Assembly (NCBI GenBank): GCA_023213395.1
Contig: CM041465.1
Coordinates: 132,687,741 to 132,751,740, forward strand
From: Cycas panzhihuaensis
Lineage: Eukaryota > Cycadophyta
Direction of reading: 5' to 3'
Length of the DNA: 64,000 nucleotides
The notes beneath the pieces were generated by a model that did no database searches, had not been told where the DNA came from, and was given only the letters and a program-made list of their open reading frames with translations. Made by a program: the position numbers and the translations under genes. This document shows, piece by piece, positions 48,201-59,291 of this stretch; the first letter of the stretch is position 1, and each line of letters begins with the position of its first letter.

Positions 48201-48399
48201 TAAAAGTACATGATCATTCTCTATCATCGATCTTTAGCATGGACAACTTTTTGAAAAAATATACAATGGATTGGATCCCTTCCTCTTTGATATAGACTCC
48301 TGCTTCTAGGGTCTCCTCTATCAATGGAGAGTGTCCTACCCCTTTCCAAGTATCACCCTTGATTATCTCTTTGCTATTGCTTAGATAACTTGAATTGGG

Positions 48400-49270
48400 C
48401 ATTTGAAAATTGTTATGGCCTTGGCAATTATGATAGCATTGGCTACCTTCTTGATGTCTTTCCTGACTTTGATATCTATGTTGACTTGGGTATCTTTGAT
48501 TATCTCCTTGATTCCTTTGATAAGGAGCTTGGTATCTAGGATGATGCTCTTGGTGTGTATCCTATCTAGGATTTATGTATCTACCAAAAAAGGATTGATT
48601 CCTTGTCTTTAAGCTTTCTGCTTAGGTATTAGATTTGATTCTAGCCTTTGTTACAAAGGCATGTTCTAAGGATTCATCGGCGCTTTTTTTTTCTTCAACA
48701 GCCATCAACATGGCACATAATTATTTAATCTTCAAGGTCCTTAGAGACTTCTATACTTATGGCTACTATCTCAAACCTTTTAACTTCATTAAAACACCTA
48801 AGTATCTATTTCACAACCCTTTGTTTAGTAAGGGTTTATCTAAGAGATCTAATTTGGTTCACAACATCTTAAACTTTTGTTATGAACTCATTGATGATCT
48901 CATTTGGCAACATCCTCAAGTTTTCAAATTTACTCCTTAATATTTGGAGTTTTGATAAGGCCACTCCTTCATAGATAAGTTGTAATGTGTCATATGCTTC
49001 TTTAGATTTTGATGCCTCACTAACTCTTCGGAAGATATAGTCTTTTAAGGCACAAAAAATAAATGCTAATGATTCATTGTCCTTCTTCACATATTCTTTA
49101 AAGGCTTGCTTTTCTACTTCAATGGCATTCTGACTAAGTTTTATATACCATGTCTTTACAATATCTCTTATATCTTTAGCTATAAGGAGGGGTCTCATCC
49201 TCCTAGTCCAATTTAAAATTTTTGATCCATCAAACTTGGGAATGATCATGTTAACAAAGTTTGTAGACAT
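48400..49270 (-). pseudogene. RLC-6 gag relic
   Basis: A 133-codon open frame from ATG 49270: MSTNFVNMIIPKFDGSKILN, W, then KDIRDIVKTWYIKLSQNA, VKKDNESLAFIFCALKDYIF, RRVSEASKSKEAYDTLQLIY and KLQILRSKFENLRM. It is a capsid-like gag of the same length and start context as RLC-3 gag. A knuckle trace CYHNCQGH lies near 48440-48420, with one extra residue between the Cys pair. The start ATG lies 78 bp from the LARD-7 insertion point. Confidence 0.9.
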
Positions 49271-49348
49271 TATGTTTCAAAATTAAGTTTATTCAAGTGT
49301 CCCCTCAAGGATAGTTTTTAAATAATATATCCTATTACCTAAAAGGTT

Positions 49349-49672
49349 TGTTAGAAAACGTAATTAAAGCAAACAAGGTCAACATGATCTTCCACATTAA
49401 GTAGATAACAAGCAGAAGGAGATTGCACGGGACACCACATTATTGTGGGAAACCCTTATGGGTGAAAACCAATAAATGAATAATATTCACATTATGACAA
49501 AATGATATTACCACAAGGATAGACTTTGATCTATATTTATAGATCTAAAGTGCCAAATATAATTACAATTACATCCATTAGGTCACCATAATCGAGACTA
49601 TTCCTCCACATAATTAGGTATAAATATAGGAGGTCGACTTTACATTAGATGGTATGGTCATATATTTTAACA
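49349..49672 (-). repeat. 3' LTR of LARD-7
   Basis: 324 bp with TG/CA ends, repeated at 53448-53770. It contains GTGGGAAACCCTTATGGGTG (49449-49468) and a TATA-like box TATTTATAGAT. Confidence 0.95.
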
Positions 49673-51690
49673 TCCCCTCTTAATATAAATATGGGGCAAC
49701 AAGAATTATCATTGGGAATAAATCCCCTCTCAAGGATAACCTTACTCAACCCAATATGCACAAACATCGATGTAGTGATCTTCACTCGGATGTAATGGTG
49801 CCATGCCTCGTATGTGCTTAATTCTTTGGAAATGCTCCAACAGACCTACAGCCATATAGATTTCTCTGCACCTGACACTTTATCCATTCAACTCAGCTAT
49901 ACTCCTCTAACTAAACTAAGAGGTTAAGCCACTTAATCCATGTGAATCACCTCTTCAAGTCTTTATTAAGGAATACTGATATGATATGATACGATACCCA
50001 ACTAACTGAACCTACTGATGTAAGGATCAAATAGACCAATGAACATAGAGACTAGTGCTAAACATCTCATCATACCTTAATCCTTCTTCCTACTAGTAAT
50101 CTTATGCAACAAGCTTACCAGCTTGCAAACTAACCAGGTTCTTTGCTTTAATACAGCTCTTCATCATGAATCTATACTCACTGGAACATTGGTATCTATC
50201 TCAAGTTTTAACTGGCATGCTGACCTACAATCTTCCATCATCCTAAAGGTCTTCAACTGTTAACAAAACATGGGGTTGTAATCCATATCTCATCATCTAA
50301 CAACTCCTTATCATCAATATGTCACTAGATCCTGCTTCCATCTCAAGTACAATGTTAGGTAAACAAACCTCCACACCTACTGAATAACATCATAAACAAG
50401 TAAAGCAATGAAGGATAAAATCTATAACCAAATGACACTCAACATGATACATCAACAACTCTATAATATCTAGATTGATCACATGTATTTCCACTGCAGA
50501 TCACACTGTTGTAAGCTAAACAACTGATACGCTTTAAACGCTTATAATCCTACTACTATAATCTTCGTCTAAGATGTGTGCACTCCAATGCACTAAGGGA
50601 ACAAATAGAAGACTTATGGCTTGGTCCAAACACAAAACATGAGGGGAATATATGCCACGAACAGTCACAATAAGGGTACCCATTCCTTTCCACTACAGCT
50701 TCTGCCATCAAACCATGGGAGGCAAACCTTAAACCTGCACCAACCTCACTATCTGCATCATGATACCCACTTGTGATGCAACCTTACATGCTAACTATAC
50801 TATACCATAACAAAGGCATAACTGATTTTAAGGCTTCTTATTTTAGACCTTTCCATTTACACTTTAATTTTATCAAACACACTATCTTCGTTCCACATCA
50901 GACTTGTTCAGATATGCACCCATATTGAACGAGCATTAAATAGGCCACAAACCTCATGTTATCATCAATCCAACAACCATCCATATAAGCAAATTCTAAA
51001 CTTCATCACCTCATATACATCTGATGCAACTAAACTCAAATATAAATCATGAATAAATCACACTTATTTCACTGAATAATCACAAAATCATGAATTTTGT
51101 GTAATGATCAATTCCATACTCAAATAGTAACGGAGTTTGTATTAAGTTGCAATTTAAGGTATCTCAAACTTGCTCTTCTTTTCTTCCAAACATGCTCATT
51201 ATCACCCTCAAACTTGTCTTCAACTTGCCCATCAACCTCGCCCTTAAAATTTTCCCAAAACTCTCCCTTACTCTTGCCCTTAAAACTGCATGAAAACTTG
51301 TCATGTAATCACATGCAACAAGTATCTTATCACCATAAATTTGCTATCAACTTTGCCCACAAACTCCCTCATGTAACACATACTCAAGGAGCACAATGTC
51401 ACCTCATATTACCCATCTTGTCACAAATGCACTCACATACAAAGAACATTTAAACGCTTCTTGTCACCTAACTTAGACAACTCACTCGTGTACACTACAC
51501 ACAAGAGAGCCTCATCACCAAACATTATATAATTGCATGCAAGAGAGCACTAAGTTGCCAATACCATATAACAAATACTTCAATGCAATCTCATGTTAGA
51601 TAACTTCAACATGCCTCATCAACGTCACTTATCAACCCATTGTCACCAAATGATCACAAAATTAAAGTCTTAAAGAATATATTTATACTA
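49673..51690 (-). other. LARD-7 internal region, C-rich half
   Basis: On the plus strand this half is rich in C and A and poor in G, unlike the rest of the window. Between 51170 and 51480 short phrases such as CTTGCCCTTAAAA and CAACTTGCCC recur. The plus-strand open frame at 51097-51453 (118 codons, Ser/Leu/Pro/His-rich) follows from that composition and has no recognisable domain. Confidence 0.6.
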
Positions 51691-51691
51691 C

Positions 51692-51696
<5 letters not shown>

Positions 51697-51742
<46 letters not shown>
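51697..51742. repeat. (TA)n microsatellite
   Basis: 23 uninterrupted TA units inside LARD-7. Confidence 0.97.
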
Positions 51743-51745
<3 letters not shown>

Positions 51746-51779
51746 TCATCAAAATGCCATAATAAAATTATTAAAAAGG

Positions 51780-53010
51780 CATCAATAACTATGTATATAA
51801 ATAAAAGGGCATTAAAACTGCACTCCAAGTAACCTTAATCAAAAGTGACAAAATATATGTAAATATTAAAATGATTTGATAACAACCAAAAGTTATATAT
51901 ATGTAAGGGTGAAATATATAAAAGACGACTTTAAGAAAGATGACGACTGAAATGGCAGCGTAGACGCAACATAGCCTTGACTGTAAGGCAAATATCTCAA
52001 TGGCAGTTGCACAACATATTCCATAGGAGACTTTAAGTAAACAAAATATATCATTCGATATGATATATATATGAAGAAACAACCCAGTGGCGGCTATACA
52101 ATCCAGCAACAGTAGTGGCGACATTAATAAATAGAAGGCACGATGACTTGAGATAATAATGACTACGCAATCTTAATCAAATGCCACTCAAAATTAGATT
52201 AATAAAATTCAGTGGGCGAATACATAGACAGAAATCTACATGTATACATATCAATTGGTGGCTAAATAAGAATCAACGGGCAATACGAAACTACGGCATC
52301 TCTAAAACAGGCGGTTGCAATATCAAATGACAGCTAAATAGAGTCTATGTAGGTGTATTCAAGGGCCACTCTCAAAGAGATTCAATGCAGACTGACTCTC
52401 AAAGAGAATCAATGCAGATGTAAAAATCATGGCTAACAAACTCTGATGAAAGGGTGGCATCAGATGAATGATCATTAATCATCACAGCTACAAAATCTGC
52501 ATATATCCATGGCAACTGCAATAGGGCGACTACATCCAAATAAACATAATATTATATTGCACTACGATATATCAACAGTTGCGTATGTGACTTCATATAT
52601 CAACATGCACGTAAACTATATATTCAGAGGGCAACTAACCCTATATTTATAGGGTGACTTCAAAATATTAATAGGCTGATTAAATTACTCATAACCCAAA
52701 CAACGGTATAGGGCAATGCTCAAAAATCATGTGACAATGATATAACAACGGTATAGGGCAATGCTCAAAAATCACGTGACAATGATATATACAGATGATT
52801 GTATAATATATTAATGCAGGGTTAAAATGAAGGTAACCCAATATAAATAATTGATAAAAATCATCCAGTTAATATTATGACGGAGAGTAGAATGATCAAC
52901 ACAGTGGGTAGTGGTGCAGCTATAATATACTGGCAAGCAATCATGTATTCAACGAAGGTTTACATAATACAAGGGTGACTAAATATTATGTAAACCCTAA
53001 ATTAAATAAT
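51780..53010 (-). repeat. LARD-7 internal region with degenerate GGCGACT-like motif
   Basis: Motifs of the form GGC(G/A)(A/G)(C/T)T or GGGTGACT followed by an AT-rich segment recur at irregular spacing of a few tens of bases. Examples: 51954, 52002, 52089, 52117, 52214, 52257, 52310, 52524, 52629, 52652 and 52973. Two exact-looking local duplications lie inside: 27 bp at 52368-52394/52395-52420, and 45 bp at 52702-52746/52747-52791. It is not coding. A minus-strand open frame at 51789-52124 has hydrophobic, low-complexity content only. Confidence 0.55.
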
Positions 53011-53435
53011 TCATCTCTACATGATCAAATAATAAGCATACCTTTGTTTTGATACTGTATAGTATTATTTCATGGCTCTACAACGGGCTTGCTAGGGTTT
53101 CTCCACTCTCCCATCGATAACAGAGGGCTGGCAATTGACTCTAGGGTATCCAAACTCAACGGCATCAACAAACAAGGATCTGACACCTTCAACAGGTTCA
53201 AACGACTCTCACATGGCTGGCAACTGAGTCAATGCTCATCCACACACCTCCATGTAATTCAAAATATCTACAAATAATGGATAGAAGGCTCTCAGGATCC
53301 TCTGTGATCATTTACACTACCATGGCTATTTTGCAAGGTTATCAGGTATGCCAATATGTTAAGGGCAAGTCAACATGACCTAACACCATCGATTGGACTA
53401 CCGACAATGTTCGTCTGCCTGTGTACAACATACAT

Positions 53436-53447
53436 ACTCTGATACCA
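53436..53447 (-). other. Primer-binding site of LARD-7
   Basis: The plus strand reads ACTCTGATACCA, the Met-tRNA site complement with one G-to-A change, adjacent to the 5' LTR. Confidence 0.9.
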
Positions 53448-53770
53448 TATTAAAAAATGCAACTGAAGTAAATAAGGTCGAAAAGATCTTTCACATCAGG
53501 CATATAACAAGTAGAAGCAGATCACACGAGACACCATAATGCCATGGGAAACCCTTATGGGTGAACCCCACAAATGAATAATATTCATATTATGACAAAA
53601 TGATATTACCACAAGGATGGACTTTGATCTATATTTATAGATCTAAAGTGCCAAATATAATTACAATTACATCCATTAGTTCACCACAATCGAGACTATT
53701 CCTCCACATAATTAAGTATAAATATAGGAGGTCCATTTTATATTAGGTGGTATGGTCACATATTTTAACA
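53448..53770 (-). repeat. 5' LTR of LARD-7
   Basis: 323 bp, the partner of 49349-49672. Mismatches are concentrated in its first third (U5 side), and the remainder is nearly identical. Confidence 0.95.
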
Positions 53771-54230
53771 AGGTTACTAGGCTCTAGGTTTGTGGGTCTC
53801 TAAGGAAAGTCTTCGGTTACTATCCTATCTAATGGTGCCTGCCCAAAAGTGGAAAATCAAAGACCTAATATATCGGCACGTGAGTGTTAGGCTCTATATA
53901 CCTCAATATGTAGGTTGCTAAGAAGGTATAAGACCTCCATGATCTGTTGATCCACCTATATAATATTTTTGCCTAATGATAGATCTAGCGGTGAATGCTT
54001 TTCAATCTAAGGCACCCACCCCCTGGGTCTAGCCTGGTCTCCGAACTCCAAGAAGATAGGGTACTCCACCACCTCAGCTTACCACTTATTACACTTGATA
54101 GCCTATGATGTTTCTCATCTAATATGAGTAGGCCAAGGGTATGTGGAGGGCGGTAACTTCAAGGGTCCTAACTATTCCCCTTGCAAGGCTAAAAAAATGG
54201 TGCTCTTTTAGAAAATTATCTCTTTACTAT
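53771..54230 (-). repeat. Conserved leader block of RLC-6
   Basis: The counterpart of 28960-29425 in RLC-3. LARD-7 inserted exactly at its gag-side edge. In both copies the preceding sequence reads TATCCTA-T-CCTTAAAAGGTT or close to it, so the two leaders were collinear across the insertion point. Confidence 0.8.
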
Positions 54231-56188
54231 GTAAATAGATTTTAGATGTGGTCTTATTAATAAATAAGGTTCTTTTTAATGGCAAATGAAAGCAACTTGA
54301 AAAATATAACAAGAATAAAATAAAATAAACCTTTTAAATAAAATAAATATGAGATAGAATGACCCTTCTAAATGACATAAATGAGCTCTAAAAAGATATG
54401 AAATGAAAAGAAAATAAAAAGAACCTTTAAATCAACTTTAAAATACAATAAAATAAACTCTATATAAGTTTTTAAAGTGCAATAAAAGAGCTTTAAATGG
54501 ACTTTGAAATGAACTTTAATAATGAGATTAAATTACCTTTAAATGAGATAAAATGAGCTTAATATGAGTCTTAAAATAAAATTGAATGAGTTAGAAATAA
54601 AGTAAAATGAAATAGAAGGCTTAAAATAAAATAAATTAAGGGTTAGAAAACTCTTTGTTTATAAAATATTATTCAAATATTGCCTTTTTCTTCTAGGGGT
54701 AAATCTACATAATATTCAACCAAAAACATAAATAAGCCTTAAAATTTAAGGTGAAATCTACTAAAAACATATTAGTATATCAATATAACCTAAATATATT
54801 TGAATAAAGTTAATAAGTTGCTTAAAATAATGAAAGAAGCTCAAACTGGGATCAAACAAGAGGATTGATTTTAGTAGCCTAAAACACCTACAAAATAGCT
54901 TTAAATCAGTATGAAACTAACTTCAATACATAAGTCACTGAGCCATCTTTCCAACATATCCAATTGTTCAGAAAATATACTCCTGATTAAAAAGATATTA
55001 ACAAAACAATGAAGCCTATCGAGTATGGTGAAAAACTAAAGAAGAGGGTTGGGGGAGAGGATCTTAAGCCCTTTTCATCAAAGCCTCTGGTCATCTAATT
55101 AACATATGTGACCTACCAATGGCCTATAAAGGGGCTTAACAGACTCTAAAAACTATGAAATATGGTTTAATCCTTTAAAAACCAAAATTATTAAAATAAG
55201 TTTAATAAGCTTTGAAATATACTCTTTTATAACTAAACTAGGGTCATATGGGAGCTCGACAAGACTATCAGGTAACTTTGAAAGGGGTTAAAACCCATAA
55301 ATTATCAAAATAAATTAGTTTTTTCTTAACTTTAAAATATTTTAATAAATTAAATAAATAAATAAAATAAAAAATAATGTTTATACAGACGCGTTGTTCT
55401 ATGTATATACAAAGAGGAATAGATCGATGTATTGATCAAATCTAAAGCTAAAAACTCTATAGTTCAATCTTTGGAGGATAGTAAATGAGGGAGCTCAAAT
55501 TTTAAGTAAAGAAATAACAAAAAAAAAGTGAAAAAGCTTAGTTTGAGTGTATGGGGCAATGGGAGGTTATACAGCTAAATAGAGAGAGGACAGCTTAAAT
55601 AGAGTTGGAAAATAATAGAAAAATATCTTAGGCAGATACTAGTAGGCCTACAACCTAGCTCTAGAGAGATTCAGAGAGAAATAGAGGTAAAATGATTGAT
55701 TTCCAAGCTTATGAAATGGGGTTTCAGTAGGGTAGCAAAGTAGACTAGCTTCTCGGAGCAATATCTCATTGTAGATACGATGATTTTTCAAATTATTTGC
55801 TCTAGTGTGGAGAGCACTCGGAGAGGATTCCAACAAGTAGTCACTTAATGTAGTTTTATTCAATAATGAAAGCACACCAACTTGTAGAAGATTAGGTTTA
55901 TGAAGAAACCTCAAAAAACATTGAAATATCAATTAGAAACTTATAAAATATTAAATGAAGCTTCAATAAAATTGCTCCAAATAAGTGTTGGGTTGAATCC
56001 ACATATAAGTACTATACAAATCTTAAAAAATATTAATTATATAGAGCATACTTAGCAAATCAGCCAAATATTTAACAAAAACTATGGAAAACTATTGATA
56101 AAACTTTAGAAAATAAATAAATATATGTTATATTAACTTGTCATGTATCATAATATGCTTTGAAATCAATCGCAGCCAAGACCAATAA
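54231..56188 (-). other. RLC-6 leader, remaining part
   Basis: An A-rich leader. From 54290 to 54650 degenerate phrases like AAATGAGATAAAATGAGCTT recur. One copy of the shared leader module is at about 54845-55010. A 94-codon minus-strand open frame (55932-55648) has no recognisable domain and no counterpart in RLC-3. Confidence 0.55.
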
Positions 56189-56200
56189 GCTTTGATACCA
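56189..56200 (-). other. Primer-binding site of RLC-6
   Basis: The plus strand reads GCTTTGATACCA, one transition away from the Met-tRNA site complement, two bases from the LTR. Confidence 0.92.
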
Positions 56201-56202
56201 AA

Positions 56203-56507
56203 TGAAGCATATACGAGGATAGAACAGAAAATTTACAAAGTTATATTGATGAAAAATTAATAAAATTTCTAATATAGGGTGGTGTTAAAGAATATTGATG
56301 AGTATTTGCATCTCATATATATAGTTAGGACGTCGGGCAAGCCTACCATTGACCAACACCTTTTTTCAAATCAAATAATAATAAAAAATAAATATAAAAT
56401 GCATACATCTTCCCTATGTTAGTTGAAGATGGTTTAGATATGGCCCCGCAGAGTCCCAATGCCACTATGCACACTCTTAGTAGAAAAATGAACATTATTT
56501 GCTAACA
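56203..56507 (-). repeat. 5' LTR of RLC-6
   Basis: 305 bp with TG/CA ends. The partner of 44782-45087. Confidence 0.94.
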
Positions 56508-56541
56508 TCCATATTATTTTCTTCTTAAGTTTAGTGTTATG

Positions 56542-56575
56542 TATGAAGGCTTTGCTAAAGAGTTCTGATACCAAA
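56542..56575 (-). other. PBS-like sequence outside the left LTR of TRGAG-8
   Basis: GTTCTGATACCA (56562-56573) and the bases before it match the true PBS flank of TRGAG-8 at 60140-60173: GAAG-CTTT-C-AAGA-, then -CTCTGATACCAAATGAA. A 3' LTR should border host DNA here. Internal-side sequence implies a tandem, shared-LTR arrangement or a rearranged junction. Confidence 0.65.
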
Positions 56576-56910
56576 TGAAGGATTTGAAAACATGGAGACA
56601 TAGTAAAGTAATAAGAAAAAATGATCAATCCATTGTATTACATAAGCATAACTAAATATTACATTCAATTTGTGTTTGAGAGCATGTACATATTTTCAAA
56701 TGGAAGTGACGTTAAAAGATACCAAGGTTTGTCACCCCAGTAAATATATAGTTTGAGGGAGGAGAGAAACATCCTCAACCTCTAGAATTCAAAATATATT
56801 AAAATAATACTTAACTAAAGTAATGCTTAACCTTACCTTACTTACCTTCATATGTGTATACTCACATGTGTAAAATGGTGGGAGTGGAGTGATGAACATT
56901 AACTCCAACA
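56576..56910 (-). repeat. 3' LTR of TRGAG-8
   Basis: 335 bp with TG/CA ends, repeated at 60174-60508. The complement of the purine tract, TTTTCCCCCTT, follows at 56911-56921. Confidence 0.93.
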
Positions 56911-56924
56911 TTTTCCCCCTTGAT

Positions 56925-57585
56925 TGTCATCATGAACATCTTCATTTTTCCTTGAACTTGTGGTATATGTATTTGAGGTAGACTTTAAATGAGTAGTTAA
57001 CCAAATGTCCTTTCATTTTGTCTTTATCTTCATGTATTTTATCATTCTATAATGGTTTCCTTTAACATGGTTTGGTTCAAGCGATCTCCAAGTGAGTATG
57101 ACTTGCTTCAAATGGAGAAGAGTGGCTGCATCTTGTATGTTATCTTCTGGAATATTTGTTACAACATCATAATGTGCATTAAGGTGATCATTTATTTAAT
57201 TTGAGTCCTCTATATTAGTCTCTTCAATATAAAATACTTGCTCTGATATCTGTCTCACATGTACAACATCATCATAGTTAAATTTATTTACATTAAGAAT
57301 TTATCCCCCATAAATAGATTCTAGTGTATCCCAAATAAATTTTGATGTAGTTAATTTGCTGACATTAATAAATACATCATCATTAATTGTAATAAAGATT
57401 AATGCTATAATTTCATTATCCTTTCTTAGGTTTTCTTTGAAATTTTCTTCCTCCTCTTGGTAACCATATGCAACAAATTTCTAAATATCTTTTTCAATGA
57501 AAAGTGTTTTTAATAATCATTTTCATATATGAAAATTGGTCCCATCAAGTGTGGGAATTAGCATATCATGCAAATAAAATGTCAT
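56925..57585 (-). pseudogene. TRGAG-8 gag relic
   Basis: From ATG 57585: MTFYLHDMLIPTLDGTNFHI, then stops at two Trp positions. LLKTLFIEKDI, KFVAYGYQEEEENFKENLRK, DNEIIALIFITINDDVFINV and SKLTTSKFIWDTLESIYGG follow. This is a capsid-like copia gag. The blocks DGxNF, KDNExxALIF and SKxxWDxLxxIYxG are shared with RLC-3 and RLC-6. After about 57295 the frame continues with stops (EEDNIQDAAT-like and basic segments) and runs into the purine tract. No zinc knuckle is seen. It may have been packaged with, or contributed to, particles of its autonomous relatives. Confidence 0.87.
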
Positions 57586-59245
57586 TTGAAATGCATTTAG
57601 TTTGTGAGATCGAATAAGTAAATAAAGACCTTAAATATATGAATAACATAAAGTGGACAATAAGTGATTTTCAATACATATAAATCCCTTAATCAAGGTA
57701 GGTGAGTAATCTGATCAAATGTATATCTTTTTGATATAAAAGCTTTCCTTTTACATGGAACCAAATCAATTAATGAGCCTTTTCCTTTCCAAATAATCAA
57801 AAGAGTGCTAAATGATATGCAATGTAATTTTCAACTTTATATGATGTAGAGAAACAAGGATCTAAGTGCTCTTTTGATATTTTAACGATGCAAATTTGAA
57901 ATCTAATTATCTTTAATAAGGAAATGATAGATATTCAATGATATTCTTCAACTAAGCTTAAATCTTTCAAAGCTAAGAGTGGCTAAAGTAAAATAAATGA
58001 CCTTTATGTCAATATAAAATGAAGTATGCTAGATTATAAAGATGATCAACTATTCTTTTGAAAGTAGTAGATCCTTTTGAAAGTAATAAAAACTAAAAAT
58101 TTGAAGTATAACCTTTGCTTAAAAATGATAGAAATATCTAAAAATAACAAGTTTCCACAAAGAAATATAGAAGAATAAACAAATATAACACAGAATGTAC
58201 CCATTTGATAAGGTAGCTCCACTTAGCTTGAAATACTAAAAATCTAACTTTTTACTAGAAAAAAGACTTGAAAAATGTAAAAAAAGAATAATAATAGCTT
58301 CAAGAATAAACTATTAGTGATTAATAATATAGATATAGTCTTTTTAGATAATGTAATGCTTAAAAAGTTATAAGATAATGCCTATAAGGACTTAACAAGA
58401 AGCTAAAGATAACTAGCTTTAAACACTTACCAAATGATATTAGAATTAAGTGAAACCTATTTCAAATTGAAGATTATTAAATAACCTTTTCGACAGATTT
58501 AATCATTCAAAAAACTAATTCCTGAAACTTAAGATTTTAAAGAATAGGTATAGAGACCCTTTTTAAGGCTTGAATAAGAACCACAAGGCTAAAATACAAT
58601 AAAAATTAGATTATAACTTTATGAAAATATGTAAAACTACTCATATATAGTTTAAAGACCTTTTAATATGATTTATGCCAAAAACTCTTGAAGAAAATGC
58701 TTCAAAAAATGTTGAATAATAAGGAATTAGGTCTAATTTAGTACCTTAGCTTTACTAGCCTAAAATATCTATAAAATAGCTTCAAATTACTTAAAACAAT
58801 ATATCAACATGAAGAGGGATAAATTAACTTTCCAACAAAACTGACGGTTTAGAAAGCAGATATTAGACAAGAAAGTTACAGTGAAAATAGTGAAGAAACC
58901 TCTTTATGCTTAGCAAACTAGAAGTTAAAAATTTAGGTGATTTCAAACTATTAAAAACTAATCAAAATGGCTCTAAATTTAAAAAATGATTATACCATTA
59001 TGTAAAGAATCGAAGAAACTTTTCAACATATCTAGTCATTTGAAAAATGGACTCTTGGATCAAAAGTTATAAGTGAAACAACTGAGATAGATTAAAATAA
59101 AAAATGTACAGAGACCGTGCACACAGATAAAGCTTTGTGGAGCTCGTTCTCTTCGTAAACAACTCAGATTAAGACAAATTTTTAGATAAAGTTATATGTC
59201 ATTACTATAGAGTCACCTCTAAAATTTTATAAAGATCTAATAATC

Positions 59246-59291
<46 letters not shown>

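Larger units (their letters stand above)
49349..53770 (-). mobile_element. LARD-7, non-coding LTR element nested in the RLC-6 leader
   Basis: A 4.4-kb element with 324- and 323-bp LTRs. Exact target-site duplications AGGTT lie at 49344-49348 and 53771-53775. A PBS complement (ACTCTGATACCA) lies beside the right LTR and a purine tract complement (TCCCCTCTTA) beside the left LTR, so it is on the minus strand. About 3.8 kb of internal sequence contains no gag, protease, integrase, RT or RNase H motif on either strand. That places it with the large retrotransposon derivatives that depend on proteins made elsewhere. Complete decay of a coding element is possible, but neighbours of similar LTR divergence still read clearly. 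Confidence 0.88.
44782..56507 (-). mobile_element. RLC-6, Ty1/copia element hosting LARD-7
   Basis: An 11.7-kb span on the minus strand; about 7.3 kb without the nested LARD-7. LTRs are 306 bp (left) and 305 bp (right), with PBS, leader, gag, pol and purine tract. Exact target-site duplications TCCAT are at 44777-44781 and 56508-56512. It is a sister of RLC-3: same domain order, collinear leader and closely similar gag and pol. It is the least damaged of the minus-strand copia elements. Confidence 0.95.

Noticed and set aside
51097-51453. Plus-strand open frame of 118 codons in LARD-7
   Set aside because: It runs antisense to the element and follows from the C-rich composition. Leu/Ser/Pro/His repeats give no domain.
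51789-52124. Minus-strand open frame of 111 codons resembling a membrane protein
   Set aside because: Its hydrophobicity comes from TA-rich spacers of the degenerate motif array. There is no homologous pattern and no other copy to support it.
44782-56507. Envelope-like or extra gene in the long leader or downstream of pol
   Set aside because: No frame longer than about 95 codons is shared between RLC-3 and RLC-6 in these regions, and pol runs almost to the LTR.
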